Source: Tanypteryx hageni (taxonomy: Eukaryota; Arthropoda; Insecta; Odonata; Petaluridae). Taken from it: a DNA stretch of 64,000 nucleotides. The notes under the pieces were generated by a model. The model was not told the origin of the DNA and did no database searches. It saw only the letters and a program-made list of their open reading frames with translations. The stretch is taken from NCBI GenBank assembly GCA_028673005.1, contig CM054116.1, positions 71,685,315 to 71,749,314 of the forward strand. The letters are read 5' to 3'. Position 1 is the stretch's first letter. Each line of letters starts with the position of its first letter. The position numbers were made by a program, and so were the translations under genes. This document shows positions 36,101 to 40,698 of this stretch, in pieces.

Positions 36101-38990
36101 GAAGAGAGTGAGGACGATTGTGAAGAACTGGAAATGCCAACATCATCAGAAGTTTTACATTATCTTAAAGCTTTAAAATATTATGCTAAAGTGAAGGATG
36201 AAAATGATTTCTTTAACAACATTGTAAAATTAAAGTTTTTCTTTAATAGTTAGAGGAAATCCCAGACAAAACACAACTAAAGTTGGATAGTTTTTCAAAT
36301 AACTCTTTTTAGAAAATTTTACATTTGTCTAATATTTTGTTTTTGGATTTTAATGTGTGCTTGGAGTTTTTTTGCAACTGTATAACATTTAATTGTTCTG
36401 CTTCTGAAAGTTTGTAGAATTTTTAATGGAAGATTATTAATTTATGATAAATTCAGAATTGTGCATGCTTACAATTTCAAGTTTATGTTCTCATTTAGTG
36501 TCTGTATTGATTGTTGTTGTTATGTTCAAGTTTTTATTTCCATGGAGACTCACAAAAACATCTATTTTCTAATTAAAATCCACCAAAAAGAAGTTGTTTA
36601 AGTTATTTTAATCTAAGGAGGAGAACCTGTGAAAGATGGAAAATAGGCTGGTACCTTGAGGTTCTGCCTCTCACAAGTTTTACTGTACTTGGATTTGGTT
36701 TAACTGTTCAAGGAATATATCTTGGTTAGATTACTAAAATAATTTCTTCAGAATTAAATTGTGGTGTTGCTATGCTTATTTGTTTTGATCTGTGGCAGAG
36801 GGGTACACAAAATCTGTTAATGGGAATTGGATGTTTACTCTTGTCATTGTTTCATTTTTGGCAAATAAATATAGATGTTACTTATTATAAACGTTATATA
36901 AAATATTATTCTCTAAAATTATTTTATTTAACAAGTTTTTGTAGAACATATTGTTTAGAAGATATTTAATTTTTTTTTGTAATTTCCTAATAAACAGCGT
37001 AACACATCGGGGAAATAAGATATAACAGGATGTTACGGAAAATGAAAGGGTGCATTTTTTATTAGCATTTTAAATTAATCTACAATAATCGTACGAATTT
37101 GGCACTTGAAACAGGATGCATGAATCAATGATATTTCGCATTCCTATCATCGATTTTTGAATCCATTTCAGTTTTGACTACAAATTCGTTTTGAATGCGG
37201 AAATTCGATGTTATTTCCTGGTGAAAATTTTTGTTCGTCATGATGAATTGCATTGTTGCAGATTTCTTTTCTCTCTTAATTCTCTTGTCTGATTCCCATA
37301 CTGGAATATCCTTTATAGACTAAATAATATTAATTTTATAAAGTGGTCATATATGGTGCCTTCACTCTAATGTATGTTTAAAATTTGTCAAATTCATACA
37401 CACAAAATGAAATTTTGCTGTAATAAATTTAGCAGTTACTTGTAATAACATGTAACCTCTATTTATTGCCCACCTTGATTTAGGGTACAAAAGGTTATTT
37501 CTTCAGAGAAATGTTAACTAGGGATTTCACTGTAGTTAGGTTCATTCTGGTTTGCATCCCTTGTAAGGTCCAGTTCATAACCTAATGATTTGAGTCTTCA
37601 GGCAGAGAATCATCTACAAAATATTTTATTTTTATCGTAAACAATGATTCATTCAAAAAACAATGGAAATATAACATTTACAGTAGCAAATTTCCATGCC
37701 CTCTGGAATTTTAAGTGGCAGCCATGGTCTTGGTAATCACCTAATAAGCAGCCATATCATTTTTTTTAATAAATAAAATTTATTTCATACTTCCTATTTT
37801 ATAAAGGAAAATTCTTACTGATAGATAATCATAATTTAAATTGTATAAAGAAAAATTTATATTATACGAGACATTTTTAAATATTGTTTGAAAGGTTCTT
37901 CAAAAATTAAGCTAATTCAAAAAATGTACCTAACACATTATTTTTTAGAATTGTATTATGACAACTAGCAGATAAAACAATAATATGTGCTTTTGTAAAA
38001 TCCAACTTTAAAGTGAGTGGAATTTTACGGTTTTTGTAGTTTTATTAGCTTTTCATACAAAGCTCAAATAAACTCTTTGACATTAGATAATATTAACATT
38101 TCTTGTGGTTGCTGATTTGTTTTTAAGAAACATTTTTACCTCGACAGAACTGCCATTTGCTCGAAAAGATGGATCTTGAAGAATGCGTACTCATTACAGA
38201 TGCCACCCTTATCCACTTAGCGTTAGGCTGTCCACATCTTGAGAAATTGGTGAGTTTTCAATTGTAGTTCAGAAACTAATTTTATTTTCAAGGAAATGCA
38301 ATTTTCCATTGCAGTAAATTTCAGTAAAGAAAAGAGATCAATTTTCATAACGAATCTTATGCTGGCAATCTTCAGATTTTTGTTAGTGATAATAAATTGA
38401 TGCTATAGGAAATCACTGATGCATTCTTACATTCACTTGTGCAAAATTGTCTTCCTCAATGGAAGAGGTTAGTGATTTTTTATTTAAAATTTTAAATCTT
38501 ATTGCAGAGCCTATCTCATTGTGAATTGATAACAGATGAAGGATTGCGCCATCTAGGCACCTCAGCTTGTGCTTCAGAATCTCTCTCCGTGCTTGAACTA
38601 GACAATTGCCCCTTGGTGACGGATGCCTCTCTTGAACATCTAGTCACCTGCCACGCTCTTCAGCGCATTGAGCTCTATGACTGCCAACTCATAACCCGTG
38701 CTGGTATAAGAAGATTGAGAGTAAGAAACATGGAATTATATGAAAAATTAAGAGATAGATGACTTATTATAATATTTCTTTATCCAAGTATTAAGATGTA
38801 AATTTTATTACAACTTAATGTTGCAATGACATTCTATTGCTCGATTGTGATTTCTGATGCACATACAATTCTTTCGTTACAGAATCATCTTCCAAACATT
38901 AAAGTACATGCATATTTTGCTCCGGTTACCCCACCACCTTCAGCTGGTGGAAGTCGTCAGCGCTATTGCAGATGTTGCATCCTTTTGTGA
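5990..38990 (+). CDS. FBXL20: F-box/LRR protein 20-like (Fbxl20/Fbxl2 orthologue), 3' seven coding exons
   Basis: This is the substrate adaptor of an SCF (Skp1-Cul1-F-box) ubiquitin ligase. Coding exons are 5990-6153, 15313-15470, 24863-25002, 31040-31231, 38148-38249, 38508-38720 and 38883-38990. Every junction has AG/GT and the phases join (2, 1, 0, 0, 0, 0), giving 358 residues plus stop. The protein is a run of cysteine-containing LRRs (repeats of L..L.L..C..ITD) from ENIARRCGGFLKKLSLRGC to RIELYDCQLITRAGI, then HLPNIKVHAYFAPVTPPP and the end CRCCILL. Vertebrate FBXL2/FBXL20 share this tail and are prenylated at it; CILL with a final leucine predicts geranylgeranylation. Human FBXL20 is about 436 residues, so roughly 75 N-terminal residues with the F-box are missing and must lie left of position 1. 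Introns hold most of the window's transposons. Confidence 0.93.
6165..6953. mobile_element. Decayed non-autonomous hAT-like element
   Basis: The left end reads CAGTGCTGTTCAGAC. The right end, reverse-complemented, reads CAGTGGTTCCCAAC, the common hAT/Charlie-type terminal motif. Flanks GTCTAATG and GTCTGGAT share only four of eight bases, so a duplication is only suggested. There is no coding sequence inside. It lies 11 bp after exon A. Confidence 0.45.
6954..8058. other. Intronic stretch with one dispersed-repeat copy
   Basis: No gene is supported. An open frame at 7445-7825 has no recognisable domain and shares its end with a dispersed repeat at 7749-7905. Confidence 0.5.
7749..7905 (+). 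repeat. Dispersed repeat pair member (with 37046-37205)
   Basis: TTGCATTTTTTATTTGCATT and following sequence (AATAATTATCGCACAAATTT) matches 37046-37205 with substitutions. Length is about 160 bp; no ends or coding were seen. Confidence 0.5.
8059..9343. mobile_element. Candidate TA-flanked DNA element with inverted ends
   Basis: AGTCCTCGATTTATGTCG at 8064-8081 is the inverse of CGACTTAAATCAAGGACT at 9323-9340 (16 of 18 match). Both ends lie beside TA dinucleotides, as in Tc1/mariner/pogo elements. The 1.3 kb interior has no recognisable transposase, so this is a non-autonomous or heavily decayed copy. Confidence 0.5.
9446..9692 (+). repeat. Dispersed repeat, copy 2 (LINE insertion target)
   Basis: This resembles 5282-5535 along its length. 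It ends at TAGTTTTCGGTAAT (9679-9692), which is repeated after the LINE as TAGTTTTTGGTAAT (12882-12895). The LINE therefore inserted into this older repeat. Confidence 0.75.
9693..12881 (+). mobile_element. 5'-truncated I-like LINE with RT and RNase H
   Basis: This is a non-LTR retrotransposon bounded by a 14-bp target duplication with one mismatch (9679-9692 and 12882-12895). Its 3' end is a short CTA-type repeat (ACTACTACTACT, 12871-12882) rather than poly(A), as in the I superfamily. The endonuclease and any gag are missing, the usual result of incomplete reverse transcription. It is in the same orientation as the host gene. Confidence 0.85.
9726..12637 (+). pseudogene. LINE ORF2 remnant: reverse transcriptase + RNase H
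   Basis: Reading begins in the linker before RT (VPWWNEECAEAIRRRKKA). The RT part carries FRPISLTSC, GFRRGRSTTDHL, FFDIEKAYD, GVPQGSVLS and the catalytic YVDD (10977-10988). The RNase H part has IYTDGSKT, E in TAELIALKTALE, CSDSRSALQSL and WVPGHTGIPGNEKADAAAKD, so the D-E-D-D residues are present. A C-terminal CEEC...H....C knuckle follows. Breaks: a short deletion with frame change at 10537; TAG at 10739-10741, most likely from TGG because the family has W here; TGA at 11168-11170; TGA at 11636-11638. Otherwise one frame runs from 10538 to the TAG at 12635-12637. Few lesions suggest moderate age. Confidence 0.9.
12896..13426. other. AT-rich intronic stretch, nothing recognised
   Basis: No gene or element end is supported between the LINE and the solo LTR. 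Confidence 0.5.
13427..13631. mobile_element. Solo LTR, Gypsy-like, with 4-bp duplication
   Basis: This is a 205-bp GC-richer block beginning TGTAACG and ending CGTCACA (imperfect inverted ends, TG..CA), flanked on both sides by GTAT (13423-13426 and 13632-13635). The 4-bp duplication and TGT..ACA ends fit Gypsy-type LTR retrotransposons. No internal region is present, so it is a solo LTR from recombination. ATTAAA near 13558 could be its polyadenylation signal. Confidence 0.75.
13636..14193. other. AT-rich intronic stretch, nothing recognised
   Basis: A 62-codon open frame at 13734-13922 is hydrophobic by base composition only. No gene is supported. Confidence 0.5.
14194..14302 (-). repeat. 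tRNA-like SINE/hairpin repeat, copy A
   Basis: On the - strand this reads an A-box-like AGTTCAGTTGTAGAATA and a decayed B-box region (TTCTATTCCCGGTCATAG), enclosed by inverted ends GGAAACAGGAGAA and ATTTTCCTGTTTC. Copies B (56921-57014) and C (57211-57330) share core and ends. Confidence 0.6.
14283..14395. repeat. Long imperfect hairpin (40/44-bp arms)
   Basis: 14283-14322 is complementary to 14352-14395 with a 4-nt indel and about two mismatches; the spacer is 29 bases. Each arm contains TTTTCCTGTTTCAGAA, the same end sequence as the tRNA-like repeat, so it may be the fused ends of two copies. Confidence 0.75.
14396..15312. other. Intronic stretch, nothing recognised
   Basis: An open frame at 14342-14563 starts inside the hairpin and has no domain. 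No gene is supported before exon B. Confidence 0.5.
15313..15470 (+). CDS. FBXL20: Fbxl20-like exon B
   Basis: The acceptor is TTATTTCAG and the donor AAATG|GTCAGT. The first base completes the serine codon begun in exon A. It encodes TCHSLSRYCGKLQRLDL, SCSSITDLSLEALSDSC and HIDISWCDRIHEN, two LRRs that line up with the FBXL20 repeats. It ends with one base of a glycine codon. Confidence 0.95.
15471..16270. other. Intronic stretch, nothing recognised
   Basis: No gene is supported. CACAGACAGATGGACGGAT at 16192-16210 recurs at 17220-17238 and looks like a piece of a decayed repeat. Confidence 0.45.
16271..16499. repeat. Imperfect inverted repeat (about 80-bp arms)
   Basis: The left arm begins TTTATATGCACTAAAAAGTA and the right arm, reverse-complemented, TTTATATGCACTACAAAGTA. 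Both continue through CATAATTGAATGTT and TTTGGGAATA. It is about 229 bp overall with a 65-bp centre, so a foldback or MITE. Confidence 0.7.
16489..16878 (+). CDS. Unrecognised 129-codon open frame
   Basis: This open frame begins in the right arm of the inverted repeat. It is lysine- and asparagine-rich as expected from AT-rich DNA, with scattered Cys/His (FRCCH, DRCHSKLL) that resemble the Cys/His pattern of some transposase N-terminal zinc fingers. No family can be named. It may be part of a transposon carrying the inverted repeat, or chance. Confidence 0.15.
   Translation: MHIKHVFMKINVYKFYFSVFNQRLKRYSAFTENFLKDFQKYSNFNRCSDFISTKSTKNNIVYFRCCHITYRLNFKTTSKFHDYVDRCHSKLLSESIKNYYTKPETMKIILTMKDCYRRIHNIFVLKSIC
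16879..18159. other. Intronic stretch with a GC-richer block
   Basis: No gene is supported. A GC-richer block at 17600-17760 contains a hairpin: GCATGAGGTG (17705-17714) and CACCTCATGC (17730-17739). It resembles ends of GC-rich MITEs. The open frame at 17436-17957 spans it but has no domain. Confidence 0.45.
18160..18794. mobile_element. TA-flanked MITE or decayed pogo/mariner-like element
   Basis: The ends are CTCCCCCGATATCCGCAA and, inverted, CTCCCCTGTTATCCACGA. TA lies at 18158-18159 and 18795-18796. The left part has a trace of an acidic coding region (EYDFEDLEELCSNFL) ending in a stop, so it may derive from a larger autonomous element. Confidence 0.7.
18797..20389. other. AT-rich intronic stretch, nothing firm
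   Basis: TACAGTATAGCCTCAATTAA near 19152 looks like a single Tigger-type end without a partner. No coding region is supported. Confidence 0.45.
20390..20584 (-). pseudogene. hAT (ZMYM1-like) transposase fragment
   Basis: The 64-codon - strand piece (YAMSFPDECLNSLKSSYGQH, FDFIKSKSELSVVY) parallels a segment of the intact hAT transposase (YAKTFPDGILEKLKDFYGPV, FDYVRLKNELKVLF at about 23650-23750). It is therefore a fragment of a related but diverged element on the opposite strand, about 1 kb away. No ends were seen. Confidence 0.6.
20585..21368. other. Intronic stretch, nothing recognised
   Basis: No gene is supported. It ends in the hAT target duplication GTACCAAT at 21361-21368. Confidence 0.5.
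21369..24538 (+). mobile_element. Complete hAT transposon with 8-bp target duplication
   Basis: The 3170-bp element is flanked by perfect GTACCAAT (21361-21368 and 24539-24546), the 8-bp duplication typical of hAT. The left end is CAGGGGCGTATATTC and the right end, inverted, CAGTGGCGTCGCGTG. Both ends then carry GGGTGTGC. A single uninterrupted transposase frame is inside. Intact frame plus perfect duplication point to recent insertion. A C10 run lies at 24487-24496 near the right end. Confidence 0.92.
21943..24087 (+). CDS. hAT transposase (TTF zinc finger, DUF4371, hAT dimerisation)
   Basis: The predicted DNA-cutting and joining enzyme of the element is 714 residues from the first ATG (21943); the open frame extends upstream to 21847 without another ATG. 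In order: a TTF-type zinc-finger region with CEVRSRLFCWPCLLF and H..H (about residues 40-120); the RNase H-like core with LDETSDAMSKSQLS (first acidic residue, about residue 246), GQTYDGACVMSGHINGLQSK and THCYAHVLNLVLKQSL; and the C-terminal dimerisation block IPSSTATVERSFSAMKRIHT. It resembles ZMYM1-like/TTF-containing hAT proteins common in insects and vertebrates. No stop or frameshift interrupts it. Expression cannot be judged. Confidence 0.93.
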   Translation: MVNSVDDVLNAPFSARAFADCMNIVEEGKPRPPLPNLLCKHKDAKTEYMRHFSVSQYGPVEWLTGCEVRSRLFCWPCLLFSKEKSVWNKHGYSDLNHLAAAVQKHERSQPHVQSFLNLKMFGKQRIDTLIDSQRKVEISRHNEQVKNNRDILKRLIDAVCYLAKQELPLRGHDESEDSANRGNYIEFLNVLREYDPLLDNHLKASTIFRGTSPTVQNDIINAISDVVKDAIKKEISSATFVAILLDETSDAMSKSQLSTVFRFVHNGQTHERFIEFTDVSDDRTSSGLFKHVVNRVEEFNIKDKLVGQTYDGACVMSGHINGLQSKVIKAYPLAIFTHCYAHVLNLVLKQSLSNIKECRLFFQTISGLAAYFSKSSKRVNALQDFVAKKLPSIAPTRWNFTSRLSNTVKRHRSQLIEFFEHIVENSGEWDVDAVIKARGFLYFLQDFQTIFLLEIFSVLFGYTDVLNNILQTSSYDILYCCKKVHDTMKQLRNDKEHGFDDIWVSAKEKHTVEESKPKRRKGSIEEEKSACLRLYQRIVDCMCLEMQERYSSLSKLEFFQLLCSERYDQYAKTFPDGILEKLKDFYGPVFDYVRLKNELKVLFSSDEFARKPVHHLLKFMQENQLQVAFKEIYKLAELIMTIPSSTATVERSFSAMKRIHTCYRGTQTQERLCGLSSLAIEKTLLGELKKRPSFYDDVLTQFLRQNRRLELVYK
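24547..24862. other. Intron end before exon C
   Basis: AT-rich sequence without features, ending in the acceptor TGTATGCAG. Confidence 0.5.
24863..25002 (+). CDS. FBXL20: Fbxl20-like exon C
   Basis: The acceptor is TATGCAG and the donor GTGCG|GTAAGT, a consensus donor. Two bases complete the glycine codon from exon B. It encodes VEALARGCPKLRSFISKGC and NKAVASLARYC through VVNLHGCA. It ends in phase 0. Confidence 0.95.
25003..26028. other. Intronic stretch with repeated TE debris
   Basis: GGACGTTACTCC occurs twice (about 25278 and 25412) within a loosely repeated segment at 25260-25450. A hammerhead-like motif follows at 25517-25554. No gene is supported. Confidence 0.5.
25517..25554 (-). 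ncRNA. Degenerate hammerhead-like motif
   Basis: On the - strand CAGATGA (25554-25548) is followed 21 bases later by GAAA (25526-25523) and then TACGTC. This has the order of a hammerhead core (CUGAUGA, helix II, GAAA, helix III, GUC) but U4 is A, which should abolish cleavage. It shares GATGATGC with the better match at 58844-58890. Confidence 0.25.
26034..28853 (-). mobile_element. Complete (mutated) Transib element with RSS-like ends
   Basis: The 2820-bp element is flanked by CATGG on both sides (26029-26033 and 28854-28858), the 5-bp duplication expected of Transib. The left end is CACAGTGGGGCAAATAAAGG and the right end, inverted, CACAGTGGGGTCAAATTCAG. Both start with CACAGTG, identical to the consensus heptamer of V(D)J recombination signals. 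At the left end a nonamer-like ACAAAAACA (26065-26073) follows a 24-bp spacer, close to a 23-RSS; none is obvious at the right end. Transposase remnants run on the - strand. Confidence 0.87.
26330..28344 (-). pseudogene. Transib (RAG1-related) transposase remnant
   Basis: Five open pieces in order on the - strand: N-terminus from ATG at 28344 (EVWLEKKTNC, CKRRVDLFRKLNPNWLK); 27754-27386 (MRHQYNLIRHEAIEKNLKIY, then CKWECDGSSG, matching the RAG1/Transib first catalytic Asp block C-D-G-x-x-G); 27326 on (SSTRFCRPIKF); 27202-26807 (MTMVDGKICNAITSTKSAQ, CHICGASPKEMNKL zinc-binding block, LHTYIRFFECCLHTLY); 26834-26430 (GGSGTSNDRNTARAFFGNP, YSWYPMPASVHKILIHSS, LPIGG), then GCFTRKSSTVNTNKDLLNML and TSDPLISSM near 26340-26420. 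A TAA sits directly after CDGSSG. The block with the last catalytic Glu (family SEEAxExRNK) is damaged. The enzyme is dead, but its order is complete. Confidence 0.82.
29332..29400 (+). repeat. tRNA-derived SINE-like fragment
   Basis: GGTGGCAGCGGTAAGG resembles a tRNA A box and CCCGGGTTAGGCTCC a B box. The sequence then runs into TTTCCCATAAGAT. 30012-30120 has a similar B-box-like CCCAGGTTCGACTAC followed by TCTCCCATAAGAT. The shared tail suggests one SINE family. Confidence 0.35.
29738..29975. repeat. Purine-rich (GGGAGA) low-complexity block
   Basis: The + strand is nearly all A and G over about 240 bp, built from GGGAGA/GGAGAG variants. The - strand Ser/Pro/Leu-rich open frame across it (29461-30009) is a by-product. 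Confidence 0.8.
30230..30347. mobile_element. One end of a pogo/Tigger-like MITE
   Basis: The sequence ends GTTATGCGGGGGTCCACTG then TA. Inverted, this is CAGTGGACCCCCGCATAAC, a Tigger-type terminus. GTTATGCAG/GTTATCCAATG repeats lie inside. The other end was not identified. Confidence 0.4.
30349..30490 (+). mobile_element. Internally deleted derivative of the 33046-33890 pogo-like element
   Basis: The left part (CTGAATGTGTGTGTTCGAAA, TATACACC, ..CAGTGAAAA) matches 33046-33095. The right part (ATTAGGTCATAATA to CGTCTTGGATTAGG) matches 33806-33885. The transposase-coding middle present in the longer copy is absent. Confidence 0.6.
30661..30681. repeat. (TAA)n microsatellite
   Basis: Seven TAA units in a row. 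Confidence 0.9.
30896..30985 (+). repeat. Dispersed repeat (pair with 58508-58598)
   Basis: GTACTTGAATATAATGCGGG and TATATTCGGGACAATGCGGT match GTACTTGAATATAAAGGAGG and TATATTCGGGACAATACGGT at 58512-58595. About 85 bp long, probably a mariner/pogo-type end. Confidence 0.65.
31040..31231 (+). CDS. FBXL20: Fbxl20-like exon D
   Basis: The acceptor is TTTCAAAAG (weak pyrimidine tract) and the donor CACGG|GTGAGT. It is phase 0 on both sides, 64 codons: NIVDEGMQALAENCPKL, LCLIQCCNLTDSTLLALAHY and TTLEVASCSQFTDVGFQALA. This corresponds to the FBXL20 repeats ending EVARCSQLTDVGF. Confidence 0.95.
31232..31988. other. Intronic stretch, nothing recognised
   Basis: AT-rich sequence without a supported gene; it ends at the TA target of the next MITE. 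Confidence 0.5.
31989..32469. mobile_element. TA-flanked MITE (481 bp)
   Basis: The left end is CAGGTAAACTCCATTACAAT and the right end, inverted, CAGGTAAACTCCATTACAGT. TA lies on both sides (31987-31988, 32470-32471). There is no transposase inside. The TA target and CAGG-type ends fit Tc1/mariner/pogo. Confidence 0.85.
32560..32820. repeat. Degenerate array of TCGTG/GACAAAT units
   Basis: About ten short variants of CTCGTGAGACAAATTG and its inverse (AATTTGTC, GCGAGACAAAT, GTGAGACAAATTG, GCACGACAAATTGATG) are packed into 260 bp. Units point both ways. No known family is recognised. Confidence 0.45.
33046..33890 (+). pseudogene. Decayed pogo/Tigger-like element, 3' transposase remnant
   Basis: The + strand reading with stops gives GTLFRKRVMHVVDAFKGH (second catalytic Asp block of pogo DDE transposases, VLDAFRGH in relatives). 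Blocks equivalent to 'VIPGGMTSQLQ' are broken. TFKKCCLFIAMGGSEDDIWW follows at 33566-33630, close to the pogo 'SFKKCGI..NALDGTEDD' end. The N-terminal half is missing. The noncoding ends recur in the 30349-30490 derivative. Confidence 0.7.
34931..36253 (+). pseudogene. Tigger (TIGD-like) transposase remnant
   Basis: The N-terminal helix-turn-helix region (KKEANRKYNKLSNVVFEWFS, KAKEAISNGWLQSFRKK) is at 34931-35105. After an interruption, NADET with the first catalytic Asp is at 35312-35326, followed by a stop. Then KLEKPLVIDKSENPRCFKKL at 35420-35480 and a frame change near 35560-35590. FLDNATCHPRIHLSN (second Asp) and FLPPGTTSVPQTLDNGLIQN (third Asp) follow at 35600-35700. A separate acidic C-terminal open piece is at 35843-36253. 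Stops and frame changes make it non-functional. Confidence 0.83.
35168..35270 (+). mobile_element. SINE-like fragment inserted in the Tigger transposase
   Basis: CCTTCGGAAGGAACGTTAAA, CTCTTCGTAAAGAGTAGCCG and GTTTCCCTCC resemble the conserved 3' domain of arthropod tRNA-derived SINEs ('GGGACGTTAAACCGT...GAGCAGGC...GGGTTTCTCTCC'). It replaces expected transposase sequence just before the NADET motif. The family assignment is from memory of the repeat pattern. Confidence 0.5.
36688..38147. other. Intronic stretch with one dispersed-repeat copy
   Basis: AT-rich and without a supported gene; it contains the repeat at 37046-37205. Confidence 0.5.
37046..37205 (+). repeat. Dispersed repeat pair member (with 7749-7905)
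   Basis: GGGTGCATTTTTTATTAGCA and AATAATCGTACGAATTT match the copy at 7749-7905 with substitutions. Confidence 0.5.
38148..38249 (+). CDS. FBXL20: Fbxl20-like exon E
   Basis: The acceptor is TCGACAG and the donor AAATTG|GTGAGT. 34 codons in phase 0: NCHLLEKMDLEECVLITDAT, LIHLALGCPHLEKL. This equals the FBXL20 LRR 'NCHELEKMDLEECVQITDST'. Confidence 0.95.
38508..38720 (+). CDS. FBXL20: Fbxl20-like exon F
   Basis: The acceptor is TATTGCAG and the donor TTGAGA|GTAAGA. 71 codons in phase 0: SLSHCELITDEGLRHLGTSA, VLELDNCPLVTDASLEHL and IELYDCQLITRAGIRRLR. These are the last LRRs and the most conserved part. Confidence 0.96.
38883..38990 (+). CDS. FBXL20: Fbxl20-like terminal exon with CaaX-type end
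   Basis: The acceptor is CTTTCGTTACAG. 35 codons plus TGA: NHLPNIKVHAYFAPVTPPP, GGSRQRYCRCCILL. The C-terminal CILL is a geranylgeranylation-type CaaX box as in FBXL2/FBXL20, which anchors the ligase to membranes. Confidence 0.95.
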   Translation, partial: NHLPNIKVHAYFAPVTPPPSAGGSRQRYCRCCILL

Positions 38991-39502
38991 ACCACAGGAA
39001 ACATCACTTGGAATATTTGCTATTGGATTTTACTTTTGCATCATCCAATGTGATAAGACACTATATGACAGTGACTTGTTCTCCATTTTTTCACTGGCAT
39101 TTTCCTTCTCATTGGAAAAGAAATTTTTCACTGTAGTTTTGAGAAGCCTAGTTGTCTGCACCTTCCAGAGAATGTTTCACTTCTGAGATGCAGGATATAG
39201 GCTTTATTGAAGAAATTGTTACATGGTGAAATGACAATTGGCTGGAATTGTCCAGAAATCATTTTTGTGATGCCAAGAGAATTAACATCATGAACTTTTA
39301 CAGATTGACACGGTTTAGATGTTGTGAGAAATACCATTTATTGACTGTTATGACTAAATGTGCAATGGTCTTTATTAACTGATGTTACTCTCAGAAGAGG
39401 AAACTAATGCAAGACTGACTTTTATCTAATTGACCAACTACAGTTAGCTATGTAAACATTTGTCTTACAGCTTGTTTAGTTAGGTCACAGTAAGCAATGC
39501 AA
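38991..39502 (+). other. Probable 3' UTR of the Fbxl20-like gene
   Basis: Noncoding sequence follows the TGA up to the candidate polyadenylation signal. Its open frames have no domain. Confidence 0.5.
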
Positions 39503-39508
39503 AATAAA
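39503..39508 (+). terminator. Candidate polyadenylation signal (AATAAA)
   Basis: AATAAA is followed at once by a GT/T-rich stretch (TGTGTTTTT), the expected downstream element. It is about 510 bp after the Fbxl20 stop. Other AT-rich hexamers nearby could be used instead. Confidence 0.4.
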
Positions 39509-40548
39509 TGTGTTTTTATAGAATCACAAGCTTACAAAGTGAACTGATGAAGGCAGTCAACAAAATGAGACTAAGTGATAAATTCTATATCACTCTCAAG
39601 TGAGAATTCCTGAAACTTTTTGTGTATATAAATGTAAATATAAATACATAACTGTTATTCCTTTTCTTTTAGTGTGGTGATTTATTTTACTCAGAAAATG
39701 AAAACGTAAATCTTTAGGGCAAGAGACTTTCATAGAGAGATAAATAAGAATGTCATCTTCTAGGTGTATTTTTAATTTTATTCAAAATTGACATGGCAGA
39801 ACAAAAATAATGAAAGCTACAACACAAATCAAAATTCAAACACAATTACCTATACTGCTCAGTTATTTGCTATGTTCCCAGCAGAGTTATTTCCTAAGTA
39901 CTTTTCTTTGATATATTAGATTTTCAATTGACTGTAATTTGGAAGATGCAACTCAAATGTCAATAGAACTACTGAATATTCTCACATTTCCTAAAAAATT
40001 TGTACATATTTAATAGTATAACAATGCCATGGAGTTCATGCTACTTTATTAAATTCAAATTTACACAGTGAAAGTTTCATACATTTGGCAATAATCACAT
40101 GGCATAGGATTGTCCATCTTTTTTTTGGCACATTCCGATGAGGCTAAAGATTAACCAGTCTTCCATCACCCTACAAAAAATGTTAATCCTTTGTTCGGTA
40201 AATATTTGGAGTTGTAGAAAAATCCAAGATTTAAAAAAAATCTAATTTAATAACATACAAATGAATAAAAGATTACATCCCAGATAGTATCATCAATTTT
40301 AAACTCACTGAATAACTTATCTTTTGTTTATTACATTTTAAAAAAGGAAAAACAATACTGAGAGGAAAACTGAGCAGAGTTAAATATCCTATCTAATCAT
40401 TTTTCTTAAGAACAATTTAACTGTTAATTAAAGGCTGAGCGATAGTATGACATTCACATTCCAATGACAAATTTGTATGACTTAAAAGTAATGACTGTCC
40501 ATTCACACTCCCATAGTGAAGTATCTTCTTGGCTATTATTTGGTTCTG
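39509..40548. other. Intergenic stretch / possible convergent 3' UTR
   Basis: No coding sequence. The right part would be the 3' UTR of the candidate - strand gene whose stop codon is at 40549-40551. Confidence 0.4.
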
Positions 40549-40698
40549 TTATGGATGACTGCGTATCCAATGTGATCTAGGAGCTTGAGAAGATAACAGC
40601 TGCTTAAGGCTGAAAGAGGATAGTGCCAATCCTAATCCAGCCAGGAGGAAGGCAGATGGAAGCACCAGGCGGTCAAGCTGTCTGCTTCCACCAACGCC
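40549..40698 (-). CDS. Candidate terminal exon of a small - strand membrane protein gene
   Basis: This is a GC-richer block in AT-rich surroundings. On the - strand an acceptor (TTTATTACTACCTAG) is followed by 49 codons and TAA: GVGGSRQLDRLVLPSAFLLA, GLGLALSSFSLKQLL and so on. It contains one hydrophobic, probably membrane-spanning segment (LVLPSAFLLAGLGLALSSF). The pattern GG..D..L then a membrane helix is loosely like cytochrome-c-oxidase 7A-type proteins, but this is not enough for a name. No upstream exon joining in phase was found. Confidence 0.35.
   Translation of the reverse strand, partial: GVGGSRQLDRLVLPSAFLLAGLGLALSSFSLKQLLSSQAPRSHWIRSHP

Larger units (their letters stand above)
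33971..36685 (+). mobile_element. Tigger/pogo element with TA duplication
   Basis: The 2715-bp element has ends CAGTAAAACCTGTGTAAAGC and, inverted, CAGTAAAACTTGTGAGAGGC, continuing as CAGAACCT on both. TA lies at 33969-33970 and 36686-36687. Subterminal copies of GAACCTGYGAAAGATGGAAA occur near 34010, 34143 and 36623, possible transposase-binding repeats. The transposase is broken and a SINE-like piece sits inside. Confidence 0.87.
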
